Assembly (NCBI GenBank): GCA_034421995.1
Contig: DAOUJY010000006.1
Span: forward strand, 1 to 64,000
DNA length: 64,000 nt
Direction of reading: 5' to 3'
From: Bin87 sp034421995
GTDB lineage: Bacteria > Chloroflexota > Dehalococcoidia > Lucifugimonadales > UBA3495
Shown: positions 24,268 to 33,012 of the stretch, piece after piece
How the letters are laid out: each line of letters begins with the position of its first letter
How positions within the stretch are numbered: the first letter of the stretch is position 1
Translations under genes and position numbers: made by a program
Notes under the pieces: generated by a model
Told to the model about the DNA's origin: nothing
Databases searched by the model: none
What the model saw: only the letters and a program-made list of their open reading frames with translations

Positions 24268-26211
24268 ATGTCGCTAAACCCGTTCCGAATGCTCATCGGC
24301 AGTTTCGCAGGCGCCGCCCTGCTCTTGGTCATCGTAGGTTGCGGAGGGACGCAGCAACCGGCGGCGCCGGCTCAGCAAAGCCAACCGGCCGCGCAGCAAC
24401 AAACCGGGCAACAGCAGCCGGCCGGTCAGCAGCAGGCAGGTGGTCAGCAGCAACCGGCTGGACAACAGCAGGTCGCCGCCCCAACCGCGACCAGTGCGCC
24501 ACCGACACCTACGCTGCCGCCGCTGGCTACGGTTCGCCCCACCAGTACGCCCGCGCCCACAGCGGTCGCTCGGACCGCCCCGACGCCGATCCCAAGCGGG
24601 CCGCCACAGCATGGCGGGATGGCTCGCATGTCAGCTTACGCGGATACCAAGGATTGGGACCCGCTGGGTTCGTCTTCGTTGTCCAGCGTGATCTCCTACT
24701 CGCAGCTGTACAACCAGATCGTGCAGTTCGACACCGAAGATCCCACCTTGGTGGTGGGAGACCTGGCGGAAAGCTGGGAGACCAATGAGGAAGGCACGAC
24801 CTTCACCTTCCATCTGAAGGACGGAGTCAAGTGGACCGACGGAGAGGCGTTGGACGCCGACGACGTGGTGTACACCATGCAGCGTTACGGGAACCCCTGT
24901 AACGGGCGCGGCCGGTCGGGTTTGTGGAGGACCTACACCATCCCCATCGAAGTGGTGGAGTTGAAGGACAAGGCCGACTGCACAGCGCTCAACGCTGACG
25001 ATGTCGTCCGCAAGGTTGACCAACTGACGGTGGAGTTCAACCTGGCTTTCGCATCCGGCGCGTTTATCAAGTTCCTGGCCATAGACTATGCGAAAATCCT
25101 GCCCAAGCACCTGCTGGAGCAGGACATCGATCTGAACCTGGCGGAAAACATCCTGAGGCACGGCGCCACGTCAGGGCCGTTCATCCTCGAGGATTACCAA
25201 TCCGGCAACCACTACAAGGTGAACAAGAACCCCGACTACTTCAAGGAGGGGCTGCCCTACTTCGACCGAATTGAGCACTTCATCATCACGGTGCCGGCTA
25301 CATTCATTGCTCAAGTGGAAGCGGGGCAGATCGATGCGTCCAACGCCGCCGCCAACAACCTGACGGCGCCCGAGAACTATGCAATAGAGGTTTCGACCAA
25401 TAGCCAGTATGTGGCCCACGAGGTGCTCGGCGGCACCCGGGGCTTCATGCTCAACATAAAGCGGGAGCCCTTAACCGACCATCGGGTACGGCAAGCCATC
25501 AACCTGGCGGTGGATCGCCAGAAGGTGAACAAACGGGCGCTGCACGGGTCCGGTCGGGGCCACTGCCCGCTGGTCGGTTTGGCTCATGACTACGAGGAGT
25601 GTGTCACCTGGCCCGGCATGAGGCCCAAAGACACCCCGGGCGGGCAGGAAGACATCGCCCGGGCCAGGGAATTGATGGCTGAGGCGGGTTATCCTGACGG
25701 CTTCGAGATCGAATACACCGCCAGGCAGGTGGGTACCTACGTGGTCGAGTGTTCGGTGATCAAGCAGGACCTCGAAGAGTTCCTGGGCATCACTGGCGAC
25801 ATTGCAACATACCCCAGCGCCGCCGGCTACGCCAAGTACGGGACGTCGCGGCCGGCCGACGCCAAAGGCGACTGGGATGTGGGCTGCCAGGCCGACGGTA
25901 TGACCGTTTTCGACGTGGACGCCGTGTACGGTGGCATCTTCCTCAAGGGCGGCACTCGGAACTACACGGACTGGCAGGCCCCCGAGTTGAACGCGTGGTT
26001 CGAACAGCAAAAGGTCGAACTGGACCCGGAGATGCGGCGGCAGATCAACAAAGAAGCCGAGATCTGGCTGCATGAATTCAGCAACAACCACTGGGTCAGC
26101 CTGACCCTGGGCCGGAACTTCTGGGTGATGAACCGGGACATCAAGGGGTTCAATGCCCCGCAGACCGTGCAATACGGCTTCAAGCACGAGCATCTGTGGT
26201 GGGACCGCTAG
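24268..26211 (+). CDS. ABC transporter solute-binding lipoprotein, family 5 (copy 1)
   Basis: 647 aa from the ATG at 24268 (GAAGAGGTG upstream). Signal peptide with lipobox VIVGCGG, then a Gln/Ala/Pro linker (QQQ, AGQQQ repeats) and a Pro/Thr stretch. The mature domain is SBP_bac_5: SWETNEEGTTFTFHLKDGVK WTDGE, LILP-type core, VRQAINLAVDRQKVNKRA and a C-terminal YGGIFLKGGTRNYTDWQAPE. Such proteins capture peptides, nickel or opines for DppBC-type permeases. It is closely similar to copy 2 at 29958; the stretch AYADTKDWDPLGSSSLSSVI is identical in both. No ATPase gene follows. Confidence 0.9.
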   Translation: MSLNPFRMLIGSFAGAALLLVIVGCGGTQQPAAPAQQSQPAAQQQTGQQQPAGQQQAGGQQQPAGQQQVAAPTATSAPPTPTLPPLATVRPTSTPAPTAVARTAPTPIPSGPPQHGGMARMSAYADTKDWDPLGSSSLSSVISYSQLYNQIVQFDTEDPTLVVGDLAESWETNEEGTTFTFHLKDGVKWTDGEALDADDVVYTMQRYGNPCNGRGRSGLWRTYTIPIEVVELKDKADCTALNADDVVRKVDQLTVEFNLAFASGAFIKFLAIDYAKILPKHLLEQDIDLNLAENILRHGATSGPFILEDYQSGNHYKVNKNPDYFKEGLPYFDRIEHFIITVPATFIAQVEAGQIDASNAAANNLTAPENYAIEVSTNSQYVAHEVLGGTRGFMLNIKREPLTDHRVRQAINLAVDRQKVNKRALHGSGRGHCPLVGLAHDYEECVTWPGMRPKDTPGGQEDIARARELMAEAGYPDGFEIEYTARQVGTYVVECSVIKQDLEEFLGITGDIATYPSAAGYAKYGTSRPADAKGDWDVGCQADGMTVFDVDAVYGGIFLKGGTRNYTDWQAPELNAWFEQQKVELDPEMRRQINKEAEIWLHEFSNNHWVSLTLGRNFWVMNRDIKGFNAPQTVQYGFKHEHLWWDR

Positions 26212-26333
26212 GCGTCCAAGCACGGCGACCACCTCAGCACCATCCATAATCGGCCATTGGGTTTGAGTAAAGGCAGGCGGGGCGAACCGAGCATCGCCCC
26301 GCTTGTTGCAGAGTTTCCGGCGAGGGTTAGGCA

Positions 26334-27287
26334 ATGCGACAGTACGCCATCAAACGAATAGGTCTATTCATACCGACGGTGTTGCTGGTCACGATTATCG
26401 TTTTCGTGGTGATGCGGCTGATCCCAGGGGATCCCGCGCTGGCAATTCTGAGCGCCGACGATGCGGTGTACACGCAGGAAGAGTTGGCGCAGCTCCGGGC
26501 AGAACTGGGAACGGACCGGCCAATCGTGGTGCAGTACGCTGAATGGATGGGCGGACTGTTCAAGGGCGATTTCGGCACTTCTTACTGGTGGGGCGGTCCG
26601 GTAATGGAGCGGCTGGGTGAACGCATCCCGGTAACCATCGAGCTGGCGCTGCTGGGCATCGCTCTCGCAGTGGTGTGCGCGGTTCCCCTGGGCGTTATTT
26701 CCGCCATCAGGCCCGACAGCCCGTTGGACTACGCATCCCGGGTATTTACGCTGGTCGGCATTTCCATACCAACGTTCTTCAGCGGCATCCTACTGACCAT
26801 ACTGCTGATCCGGGCGTTCGGTTGGTTGCCGCCCCTAGGCTACGAAGACATTTGGGAAGACCCGTGGACCAACATCAAGCAGTTGGTGTTGCCCGCTTTA
26901 GCTCTCGGCTTTTACGACATGGCGTTCATCGCGCGTGTGACCCGCTCCTCCATGATGGAAATTTTGCGCGAGGATTATATGCGGACCGCCCGAGCCAAAG
27001 GGCTCAGGGAGACCGTGGTGCTGGCGCGACACGGGTTGAAGAACGCCGTCCTCCCGGTATTGACCATTTCCGGTTGGCAGTTCGGGCGTCTTTTCGGCGG
27101 CACGGTCATCATCGAGAAGATTTTCCTGATACCGGGCGTGGGGCAGTTGCTGATCGACGCGATTTACCAGAGGGACTTCCCGACTATTCAGGCTGTCATC
27201 GTGATCGTTGCCCTGTCCATTGTCGTCGTCAACCTCCTGGTTGACCTGCTGTACGGGTGGCTTGACCCCCGGATCAGATATGCCTAA
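26334..27287 (+). CDS. DppB-like ABC permease (copy 1)
   Basis: 317 aa; starts MRQYAIKRIGLFIPTVLLVT, the usual DppB N-terminus with a first membrane helix. Family motifs: MRLIPGDPALAIL, LGTDRPIVVQYAEWMGGLFK, and the EAA-type loop with DYMRTARAKGLRETVVLARH GLKN, which contacts the ATPase. Six membrane segments expected. It forms a heterodimer with the next gene product to import the ligand delivered by the upstream lipoprotein. The 122-bp gap after the binding protein holds no terminator I can see. Confidence 0.9.
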   Translation: MRQYAIKRIGLFIPTVLLVTIIVFVVMRLIPGDPALAILSADDAVYTQEELAQLRAELGTDRPIVVQYAEWMGGLFKGDFGTSYWWGGPVMERLGERIPVTIELALLGIALAVVCAVPLGVISAIRPDSPLDYASRVFTLVGISIPTFFSGILLTILLIRAFGWLPPLGYEDIWEDPWTNIKQLVLPALALGFYDMAFIARVTRSSMMEILREDYMRTARAKGLRETVVLARHGLKNAVLPVLTISGWQFGRLFGGTVIIEKIFLIPGVGQLLIDAIYQRDFPTIQAVIVIVALSIVVVNLLVDLLYGWLDPRIRYA

Positions 27288-27336
27288 GTGGGACAGGAAC
27301 CACGGGTAACTATCGGTTAGCGACGGAGCACTACTC

Positions 27337-28254
27337 ATGGCGATGTACAACACGGGACAAACGGCGGAACCGTCGGCAGTCGAAGCGCAACTGCTGGATA
27401 TGCGGCCCAAGCAGACGGTGCTGCAGAAAGTGGCGGCTTTCGCTCGCACCAAGCCGTTGGGAGCGGTTAGCGCGGGCATCATCATCCTCACCATCCTGAC
27501 GGCGATTTTTTCGCAGATTATAGTGCCCTACGACCCGCTGGACCTGGCGCACGAGCCATTTATCGGTCCCCAACCGGGGGCATTGTTGGGTGCCGACGAG
27601 CTGGGGAGGGATGTGCTGAGCCGCATAATCTACGGCGCCCGAGTGTCGATGTACGTCGGGTTGATGAGCGTGATAATCGGAATCAGCCTGGGCACGGTTA
27701 TCGGCATCCTCAGCGCTTACGTTGGAGGAGTGGTGGACCTGGCGATCCAGCGCATCGTGGACGCTTTGATGGCATTCCCGGCCATTATCATGGCGTTGGG
27801 GTTGACGGCGGCATTGGGGCCTTCGATAAACAATATCGTGGCGGCGCTGGTAGTAATTCTGATGCCGGGCGCGATTCGGGTAATTCGTTCCCAAGTTTTG
27901 AGCATCAAAGAACTGGATTACACGCTGGCGGCCCAAGCGATTGGAGCGAGGCCCTGGCGGATAATGCTCCGCCACATCATGCCCAATGTCGCGGCCAGCT
28001 ACATCGTGCTCAGCACCATAACCCTGGGGTTGGCCATCATCATCGAGGCATCGCTTACTTTCCTCGGCGTGGGGGTGTCGCCCGATATTCCGACGTGGGG
28101 CGGGATGCTTACGGAAGGCGCGCAGAAGTACATCCGCACGGCGTGGTGGTTGGCCGTTTTCCCGGGACTTGCCATCTCGATAGTGGTGTTCTCCATCAAC
28201 TTTCTGGGCGACGCCTTGCGTGACACCTTGGATCCGCGGCTGCGGGGGCGGTAA
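27337..28254 (+). CDS. DppC-like ABC permease (copy 1)
   Basis: 305 aa; typical N-terminus (MRPKQT..., FARTKPLGAVSAGIIILTIL), then HPLGADELGRDVLSR-type motif LGADELGRDVLSRIIYGAR, EAA loop LDYTLAAQAIGARPWRIMLRH, and the C-terminal FLGDALRDTLDPRLRGR. It pairs with the DppB-like protein upstream. The last ~50 bp of this gene recur as a direct repeat at 28999-29050, downstream of a ~745-bp insert. No DppD/DppF ATPase genes follow, so energy must come from proteins encoded elsewhere. Confidence 0.9.
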   Translation: MAMYNTGQTAEPSAVEAQLLDMRPKQTVLQKVAAFARTKPLGAVSAGIIILTILTAIFSQIIVPYDPLDLAHEPFIGPQPGALLGADELGRDVLSRIIYGARVSMYVGLMSVIIGISLGTVIGILSAYVGGVVDLAIQRIVDALMAFPAIIMALGLTAALGPSINNIVAALVVILMPGAIRVIRSQVLSIKELDYTLAAQAIGARPWRIMLRHIMPNVAASYIVLSTITLGLAIIIEASLTFLGVGVSPDIPTWGGMLTEGAQKYIRTAWWLAVFPGLAISIVVFSINFLGDALRDTLDPRLRGR

Positions 28255-28353
28255 TCGTTTCCCAGCTGAACCCTGACTCCGACTGCGCCGTCGGCCGGCT
28301 CTTTTGCAAACCGGGCCGGACTGATATAGTTAGACTATCGAGTCAGGTGCATC

Positions 28354-28731
28354 ATGGCGACGCAGGAAACGCGAACCGACCAAATTGAAGCCGCCGGGGT
28401 TGGGTCGGCAGAAGAACGGAAATCGGCCAAACGGTTTGCCGCAATCGGTTGGTGGGCGCGACGTTACCGGGAATTGTCGTGGGCGTGGCGTTTCAACCTC
28501 GCCATTTTGGTCCTGGCGGTGTTGAACGCGGCAACGATCCAGATCGCTGACGCTTTCGGCCATGGCTCGGTGAGCGCAATTTGCAGAGCCATTTACTCCG
28601 TTGTGGTGGCGATATGGTTCGTAGGGGCTGTCTTCACGATACTAGTGACCTTCAAACGGTTTTTCACCCCGTCCCGAACTCAACCGCCGACGGATGCCGG
28701 CAATCACCCGGGTTACGACAAAGTACAATAG
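28354..28731 (+). CDS. Small membrane protein in dppC-end insert
   Basis: 125 aa. A charged N-terminus (TRTDQIEAAGVGSAEERKSA), then two membrane segments (about 45-66 FNLAILVLAVLNAATIQIAD and 76-100 ICRAIYSVVVAIWFVGAVFT) and a basic/Pro tail. The ATG follows AGGTGCATC, a weak ribosome binding site. TATAGT lies about 28 bp upstream. Family unknown. It lies wholly within the segment bracketed by dppC direct repeats. Confidence 0.55.
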   Translation: MATQETRTDQIEAAGVGSAEERKSAKRFAAIGWWARRYRELSWAWRFNLAILVLAVLNAATIQIADAFGHGSVSAICRAIYSVVVAIWFVGAVFTILVTFKRFFTPSRTQPPTDAGNHPGYDKVQ

Positions 28732-28937
28732 ACCCATTCCCAAGTCACATACGGGATAGAGGCGATCCCCAGCCCGATACACCGGACAGGATGGGGGTGA
28801 GACGAGCACTGTTGGAGCTCGGTAGGAAAATCGAGGCCAGTGATACGGTTTATGGCCGCCAGCGCGAGAGCCAGCACGAAATATATTCGCACCGGGGTCG
28901 GGATGCGGTCAATCTGCTCGCGTAAAAAATCCCACAT
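28713..28937 (-). CDS. Candidate small membrane protein, antiparallel to previous
   Basis: 74 aa from an ATG at 28937 (MWDFLREQIDRIPTPVRIYF): one hydrophobic helix (VRIYFVLALALAAINRI) and a second weaker one (GLGIASIPYVTWEWVY). No good Shine-Dalgarno sequence. It converges on the preceding gene and overlaps it tail-to-tail by 19 bp. Coding status is uncertain. Confidence 0.35.
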   Translation of the reverse strand: MWDFLREQIDRIPTPVRIYFVLALALAAINRITGLDFPTELQQCSSHPHPVRCIGLGIASIPYVTWEWVYCTLS

Positions 28938-29050
28938 ATTGCGACTGGCCCCGCACAGCGCTACGCAGTTTAGCACAGCCGCTCCAAGGCTCCGCATCCT
29001 GGGGTGATGCCTTGCGTGACACGTTGGATCCGCGGCTGCGGGGGCGGTAA

Positions 29051-29131
29051 CGTCCTTCGACAGGCTAAGGAGGAGCGGGCTGTACAGGACGAGCGGGCCG
29101 TAAGGCAAGGGGCGGGTTTGAAACCTGCCCC
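29051..29131. repeat. Intergenic repeat block, copy 1 (CTTCGACAGGCT... + family B palindrome)
   Basis: CGTCCTTCGACAGGCTAAGG, a direct-repeated ~18-bp unit (GAGCGGGCYGTACAGGAC), and an imperfect GGGGCGGG...CTGCCCC palindrome (29109-29131). The same order follows dppC copy 2 at 33943-34024. So this block belonged to the end of operon 1 before the insert split it off. Confidence 0.8.
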
Positions 29132-29168
29132 ATTTGATACACAACGTCGAGGGGAAATGCGCCGGCGC

Positions 29169-29528
29169 TTACAAGTCCAGCTCCTCCAAGGGGACAAGGC
29201 TTGGATTGGGCGCGTAAGGATCCACCATCAGACCGAAGTCCTCGAGCGCGGTGGCTCCAAGCAGGTATCTGTCTTCCGGGCCGAATATTACCGTGCAAGT
29301 CCTGCTTTTACCGTCAATTTGGAAGCGCGCTTCGCCAACATCGAATTCGACTCGGTTTCCGTCAGCAATCCGGAACCGGATGCGCTCGTCCGGTACTAAG
29401 CGTAGAGCGGTCAGCAAGGAGTCCGGCATCATCGAGTAGGTTGCGCCAGTGTCCACCAATGCCGACACTGGAGTAAAATCGCCCCCGTAAGGGTTGCCGA
29501 CCTGGATTTGTACCCGAAAGGTACCCAT
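29169..29528 (-). CDS. Retropepsin-like (clan AA) aspartic protease 1
   Basis: 119 aa from the ATG at 29528 (MGTFRVQIQVGNP) with GGAG upstream. The active-site motif is ALVDTGATYSMMP (Asp-Thr-Gly-Ala), followed by LGATALEDFGLMVDP, the bacterial single-domain retropepsin pattern; such enzymes work as homodimers. No signal peptide. Substrate unknown. It is one of three paralogues of equal length (others at 34051 and 34444), each downstream of a peptide-transport operon end and in the opposite direction. Confidence 0.85.
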   Translation of the reverse strand: MGTFRVQIQVGNPYGGDFTPVSALVDTGATYSMMPDSLLTALRLVPDERIRFRIADGNRVEFDVGEARFQIDGKSRTCTVIFGPEDRYLLGATALEDFGLMVDPYAPNPSLVPLEELDL

Positions 29529-29957
29529 GAATTCGTCTCCGCTCGTTGCTGCTATGCGCAATCCAATGTTAGGTCCCGTCCCGCAACAGCGTCAACCGCC
29601 CGCCGGTTCCTGCGCCGCTGCCCTCGTCAATCGTGGACTGCGGCGGCGAGCAATGGATCCCCGGCTGCCTGGCCGGTAGAGTAGCGGCGATTTGCCCAAC
29701 GCCTTTGCCTCTTCCCGTTGGGAGGGGCATTTTCTTGCGCAGTTTTCGTAGCCGCCATTCACGATTTCGTTGGCCGCTATTGACACGCGGTTTTTGCTCC
29801 GATAGTATTCCCCGCACTGTCGCTCGCGGATTGTGGCGATTTTCACAAATCGTCACGGCCGGGAGTTTTCCATACCCATCGGCGGGCATCGTTTGCTGAA
29901 TGCCTGATCGGATCAACACAATTTCGTCGCTATGACGTCGGGAGGGTTAGACCAGAT
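29529..29957. other. Leader region of the second peptide ABC operon
   Basis: About 430 bp without a supported gene. It holds a good promoter match (29780-29808), a short dppC-end-like stretch ATGGATCCCCGGCTGCCTGG (29651-), possibly a degenerate copy of the gene terminus, and GGAGGG 11 bp before the next ATG. Confidence 0.55.
29780..29808 (+). promoter_or_regulatory. Putative sigma70-type promoter for operon 2
   Basis: TTGACA (29780-29785), 17-bp spacer, TAGTAT (29803-29808, 4 of 6). It would give a leader of about 140 nt before the copy-2 binding-protein gene. Confidence 0.45.
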
Positions 29958-31916
29958 ATGAAGCCATCCAAGTTTGGCCGACCGTTCGCGCGGACGCTGC
30001 TGCCCCTGGCGGGAGCAGCCGCGCTGGTGGTCGGCATTGCCTGCGGCGGGGCCTCGGAGGCTCCCGCACCTGCGGCTCCGGCTGCGCCCGCAGCGCCGGC
30101 GGCCCAACAGCAGCAACAGGCGGCGCCCCAGGCTCCCGCAGCGCCGGCGGTAGCCCAGCCTACCAACACCCCGATACCGCAGGCGGCAGCCGCTACCGTG
30201 CGCCCCACCAACACCCCGGCGCCCACGGCCGTGCCGCGCGTAGCCGCTACCCCGACGCCCAGCGCCGGGCCTAAGTATGGCGGCACCCTGCTGATGTCGG
30301 CCTACGCCGATACCAAGGACTGGGACCCGCTGGGTTCTTCGTCCCTCTCCAGCGTGATTTCCTACTCGCAGCTTTACAACCAGATTGTGCAGTTCGACAC
30401 GGTGGACACTGCCGCCATAACCGGCGACCTGGCCGAGTCTTGGGACGTCAGCCCCGACGGTCTGACTTACACCTTCCACCTGCGGGATGATATGCAGTGG
30501 ACTGACGGCACGGAGATCACCTCGGCGGACATTATCACCACGATGAAACGTTACGCCAACCCTTGCAATGGGACCGGACGCTCCGGTCTCTGGCGCAACT
30601 ACACCGTCAAGATGGAAGTTGTGGACAAGGCGGGCGGCGACTGCACGCCCACCAACCAGGACGCTGTCCTGCGAGCCATTGACGACAAGACTGTTGAGTT
30701 CAACCTCCAGTTTGCCTCGGGCACGTTCATCAAGTTCCTGGCTATCGACTACGCCAAGGTGCTGCCGGGCCACCTGCTGGACTCCGATCCCAATTGCGAG
30801 ATCCGCGACGCGGCCAACCCCTGCTTCCTGAACCTGGGCGAGAACATCATCGACCGGGGCACTACCTCCGGCCCCTTCCTCCTGGAAGAGTACCAGGTTG
30901 GCGACTTCTACAAGGTCAACAAGAACCCGGACTACTTCAAGGACGGTCGTCCCTACGTGGACCGGATTGAGCACTACATCTTCCCCGGCACCGCCAAGGA
31001 CCGGCTTATCGCCCAGTTTGAGGCGGGTCAACTGGACATGGGCAACGGCGGGTTCAACAACCTGTCCCCCACCCAGAACCTTGACCTGGAGAAGAGCACC
31101 GACGGGGAGTACGTAGCGCATCCCATTCCCGCCGGCACCAACTGGGGCCTGATGCTCAACGTCAAGAAGCCCCAGTTCCAGGACCACAAGGTGCGCCAAG
31201 CCATCAACCTGGCGGTTGACCGGCAGGAGATTGACGAGCGGGTCTTCGACAATACGTCCGGCAGCTACTGCCCGCTGATGGGCCTGGCCCACTCCAACGA
31301 GGAGTGCAATTCCTGGCCCGGCATTCGCCCGAAGGATACCCCGGAAGGTCAGCAGGACCTCGCCGACGCCAAGGCGTTGATGGTGGAAGCGGGCCATCCC
31401 GAGGGCTTTGAAGTTAAGTACACGGTGCGGCAGGTTGGCAACTACCCCGACCAGTGCCAGATTGTGAAACAGCAGTTGCAGGATGCTCTGGGTATCACCG
31501 GCGACATCGAGACGCTGCCCAGCGCGGCCGGCTATGCCAAGTACGGCACGTCCCGTGCGGAAGGCTCCTCAGGCGACTGGGAAATCAGCTGCCAGGGCGA
31601 GGGTATGGTGGTGTACGACCTGGACGCCATTTACGGCGGCGTTTACCTCAAAGGCGGCACCCGCAACTATACCGACTGGTCCAACGACAACGTGGTCGAA
31701 TGGTTCGAGCGCCAGAAGGTCGAACTCGACCTTGACGCCCGCCGGGAAATCAACAAAGAAGCGGAACTCTGGCTGCATGGCTTCGAGGATAACCACTGGG
31801 TTACCATGCAGTTGGGCGGACTGCTCTGGATGGTCCACCGCGACGTGAAGGGCTTCAACGCTCCTCAAACCGTGCAGTACCAGTTCAAGCACGAAGACCT
31901 GTGGCTGGACCGCTAG
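29958..31916 (+). CDS. ABC transporter solute-binding lipoprotein, family 5 (copy 2)
   Basis: 652 aa with GGAGGG upstream. Signal peptide and lipobox GIACGG, Ala/Pro/Gln linker, then SBP_bac_5 motifs: GDLAESWDVSPDGLTYTFHL, MQWTDGTEITSADI, KVRQAINLAVDRQEIDER, AIYGGVYLKGGTRNYTDW. Closely similar to copy 1 along the entire mature domain. Extra cysteines (PNCEIRDAANPCFLNLGE, YCPLMG, NEECNSWPG, PDQCQIV) could form disulfides. It heads the second permease operon. Peptide, nickel-chelate or other oligomer ligand not determinable. Confidence 0.9.
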   Translation: MKPSKFGRPFARTLLPLAGAAALVVGIACGGASEAPAPAAPAAPAAPAAQQQQQAAPQAPAAPAVAQPTNTPIPQAAAATVRPTNTPAPTAVPRVAATPTPSAGPKYGGTLLMSAYADTKDWDPLGSSSLSSVISYSQLYNQIVQFDTVDTAAITGDLAESWDVSPDGLTYTFHLRDDMQWTDGTEITSADIITTMKRYANPCNGTGRSGLWRNYTVKMEVVDKAGGDCTPTNQDAVLRAIDDKTVEFNLQFASGTFIKFLAIDYAKVLPGHLLDSDPNCEIRDAANPCFLNLGENIIDRGTTSGPFLLEEYQVGDFYKVNKNPDYFKDGRPYVDRIEHYIFPGTAKDRLIAQFEAGQLDMGNGGFNNLSPTQNLDLEKSTDGEYVAHPIPAGTNWGLMLNVKKPQFQDHKVRQAINLAVDRQEIDERVFDNTSGSYCPLMGLAHSNEECNSWPGIRPKDTPEGQQDLADAKALMVEAGHPEGFEVKYTVRQVGNYPDQCQIVKQQLQDALGITGDIETLPSAAGYAKYGTSRAEGSSGDWEISCQGEGMVVYDLDAIYGGVYLKGGTRNYTDWSNDNVVEWFERQKVELDLDARREINKEAELWLHGFEDNHWVTMQLGGLLWMVHRDVKGFNAPQTVQYQFKHEDLWLDR

Positions 31917-31966
31917 GCGATGTGCCGAAGTGGGTCACACGGGATAAAGGTTCGGTAAACCAACGT

Positions 31967-31994
31967 GTAGGGGCGAATAATTATTCGCCCCTAC
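31967..31994. repeat. 28-bp perfect palindrome, family A (copy 2)
   Basis: Perfectly self-complementary, left arm GTAGGGGCGAATAA. It differs from copy 1 (6563-6590) only in the central bases. It sits between the binding-protein stop and the permease start, and is absent at the matching place in operon 1. Confidence 0.85.
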
Positions 31995-32013
31995 TGTGCG
32001 AAAGGCAGATGCC

Positions 32014-32970
32014 ATGCGACAGTACGCATTGAAACGCATTGCGCTGATTATTCCCACCGTGCTGCTGGTGTCCATCATCGTGTTCACGGTGATGCGCTTG
32101 TTGCCCGGGGACCCGGCCCTGGTGATCTTGAGCGAAGGCGACGCCGCGTTCACCCAGGAGGAGCTGGATGATCTACGGAGGCAGCTGGGAACCGACCGCC
32201 CCATCGTGGTCCAGTACGTGGATTGGATCGGCGGCCTGGTTCAGGGGGATCTGGGCACGTCTATTTGGCGGTCGGGACAGCCGGTTTCCAAGCTGGTGGG
32301 CGACCGGATCTTCCGCACGCTGGAGTTGGCGGTGCTGGCGATCCTGATCGCGGTGGTTTTCGCGGTGCCGCTGGGAGTGATTTCGGCAATCAAGCCGGAC
32401 AGCGTTATCGACTATTTCGCCAGAGTCGTTGCCCTGGTTGGGATTTCCGTTCCCACGTTCTTCGCGGGTCTATTGGTGGTGCTGGTGCTGTCTCGCGGCT
32501 TCGGCTGGCTGCCGCCCCTGGGTTACACGGATCTGTGGGACGACCCATGGAAGAACATTCAGCAGATGTTCCTGCCGGCGTTGGCTCTGGGCTTTTACGA
32601 CATGGCGTTCATCGCTCGCGTTACCCGCTCGTCCATGATGGAGATAATCCGCGAAGACTATATGCGGACGGCGCGGGCCAAAGGATTGGCGGAGCGGATC
32701 GTCCTGGTGAGGCACGGGTTGAAAAACGCGGTTTTGCCCATCCTCACGATATCGGGGTGGCAATTCGGCCGACTGTTCGGCGGGACCGTGATTATCGAAA
32801 GCATCTTCAAGGTTCCGGGCATTGGGACGCTGCTCATCGAAACCGTGTTCCAGCGGGACTTCCCCACCATCCAGGCCATCATCATCGTCATCGCGGTGTC
32901 CATCGTCATCATCAACCTGTTGGTTGACCTGCTATACGGGCTGCTGGACCCGCGCATCCGGTATGCCTAG
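32014..32970 (+). CDS. DppB-like ABC permease (copy 2)
   Basis: 318 aa, starting MRQYALKRIALIIPTVLLVS as in copy 1; a GTG at 31996 would add six residues. Six-helix DppB pattern with MRLLPGDPALVIL, LGTDRPIVVQYVDWIGGLVQ and EAA loop DYMRTARAKGLAERIVLVRH. It is highly similar to copy 1. A family A palindrome lies between the binding-protein stop and this start. Confidence 0.9.
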   Translation: MRQYALKRIALIIPTVLLVSIIVFTVMRLLPGDPALVILSEGDAAFTQEELDDLRRQLGTDRPIVVQYVDWIGGLVQGDLGTSIWRSGQPVSKLVGDRIFRTLELAVLAILIAVVFAVPLGVISAIKPDSVIDYFARVVALVGISVPTFFAGLLVVLVLSRGFGWLPPLGYTDLWDDPWKNIQQMFLPALALGFYDMAFIARVTRSSMMEIIREDYMRTARAKGLAERIVLVRHGLKNAVLPILTISGWQFGRLFGGTVIIESIFKVPGIGTLLIETVFQRDFPTIQAIIIVIAVSIVIINLLVDLLYGLLDPRIRYA

Positions 32971-33012
32971 ACCCGGGCAAAACGTCGGACCCGACCACGG
33001 AGAATTAGCTGA

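Larger units (their letters stand above)
28203..29050. mobile_element. Insert flanked by ~50-bp direct repeats of the dppC 3' end
   Basis: The 3' end of dppC copy 1 (28203-28254) is repeated at 28999-29050 with a few differences (TTGGATCCGCGGCTGCGGGG is shared). The second copy continues into the CGTCCTTCGACAGGCT block that normally follows dppC in copy 2 (33943). So 28255-28998 looks inserted at the gene end, restoring the ORF, as att-site integration or a local duplication would do. No integrase gene is inside. Two small membrane-protein ORFs are. Confidence 0.55.

Noticed and set aside
29913..31397. 494-codon ORF antisense to the copy-2 binding protein
   Set aside because: Shadow of a clear SBP_bac_5 gene; Val/Gly/Gln-rich without family motifs.
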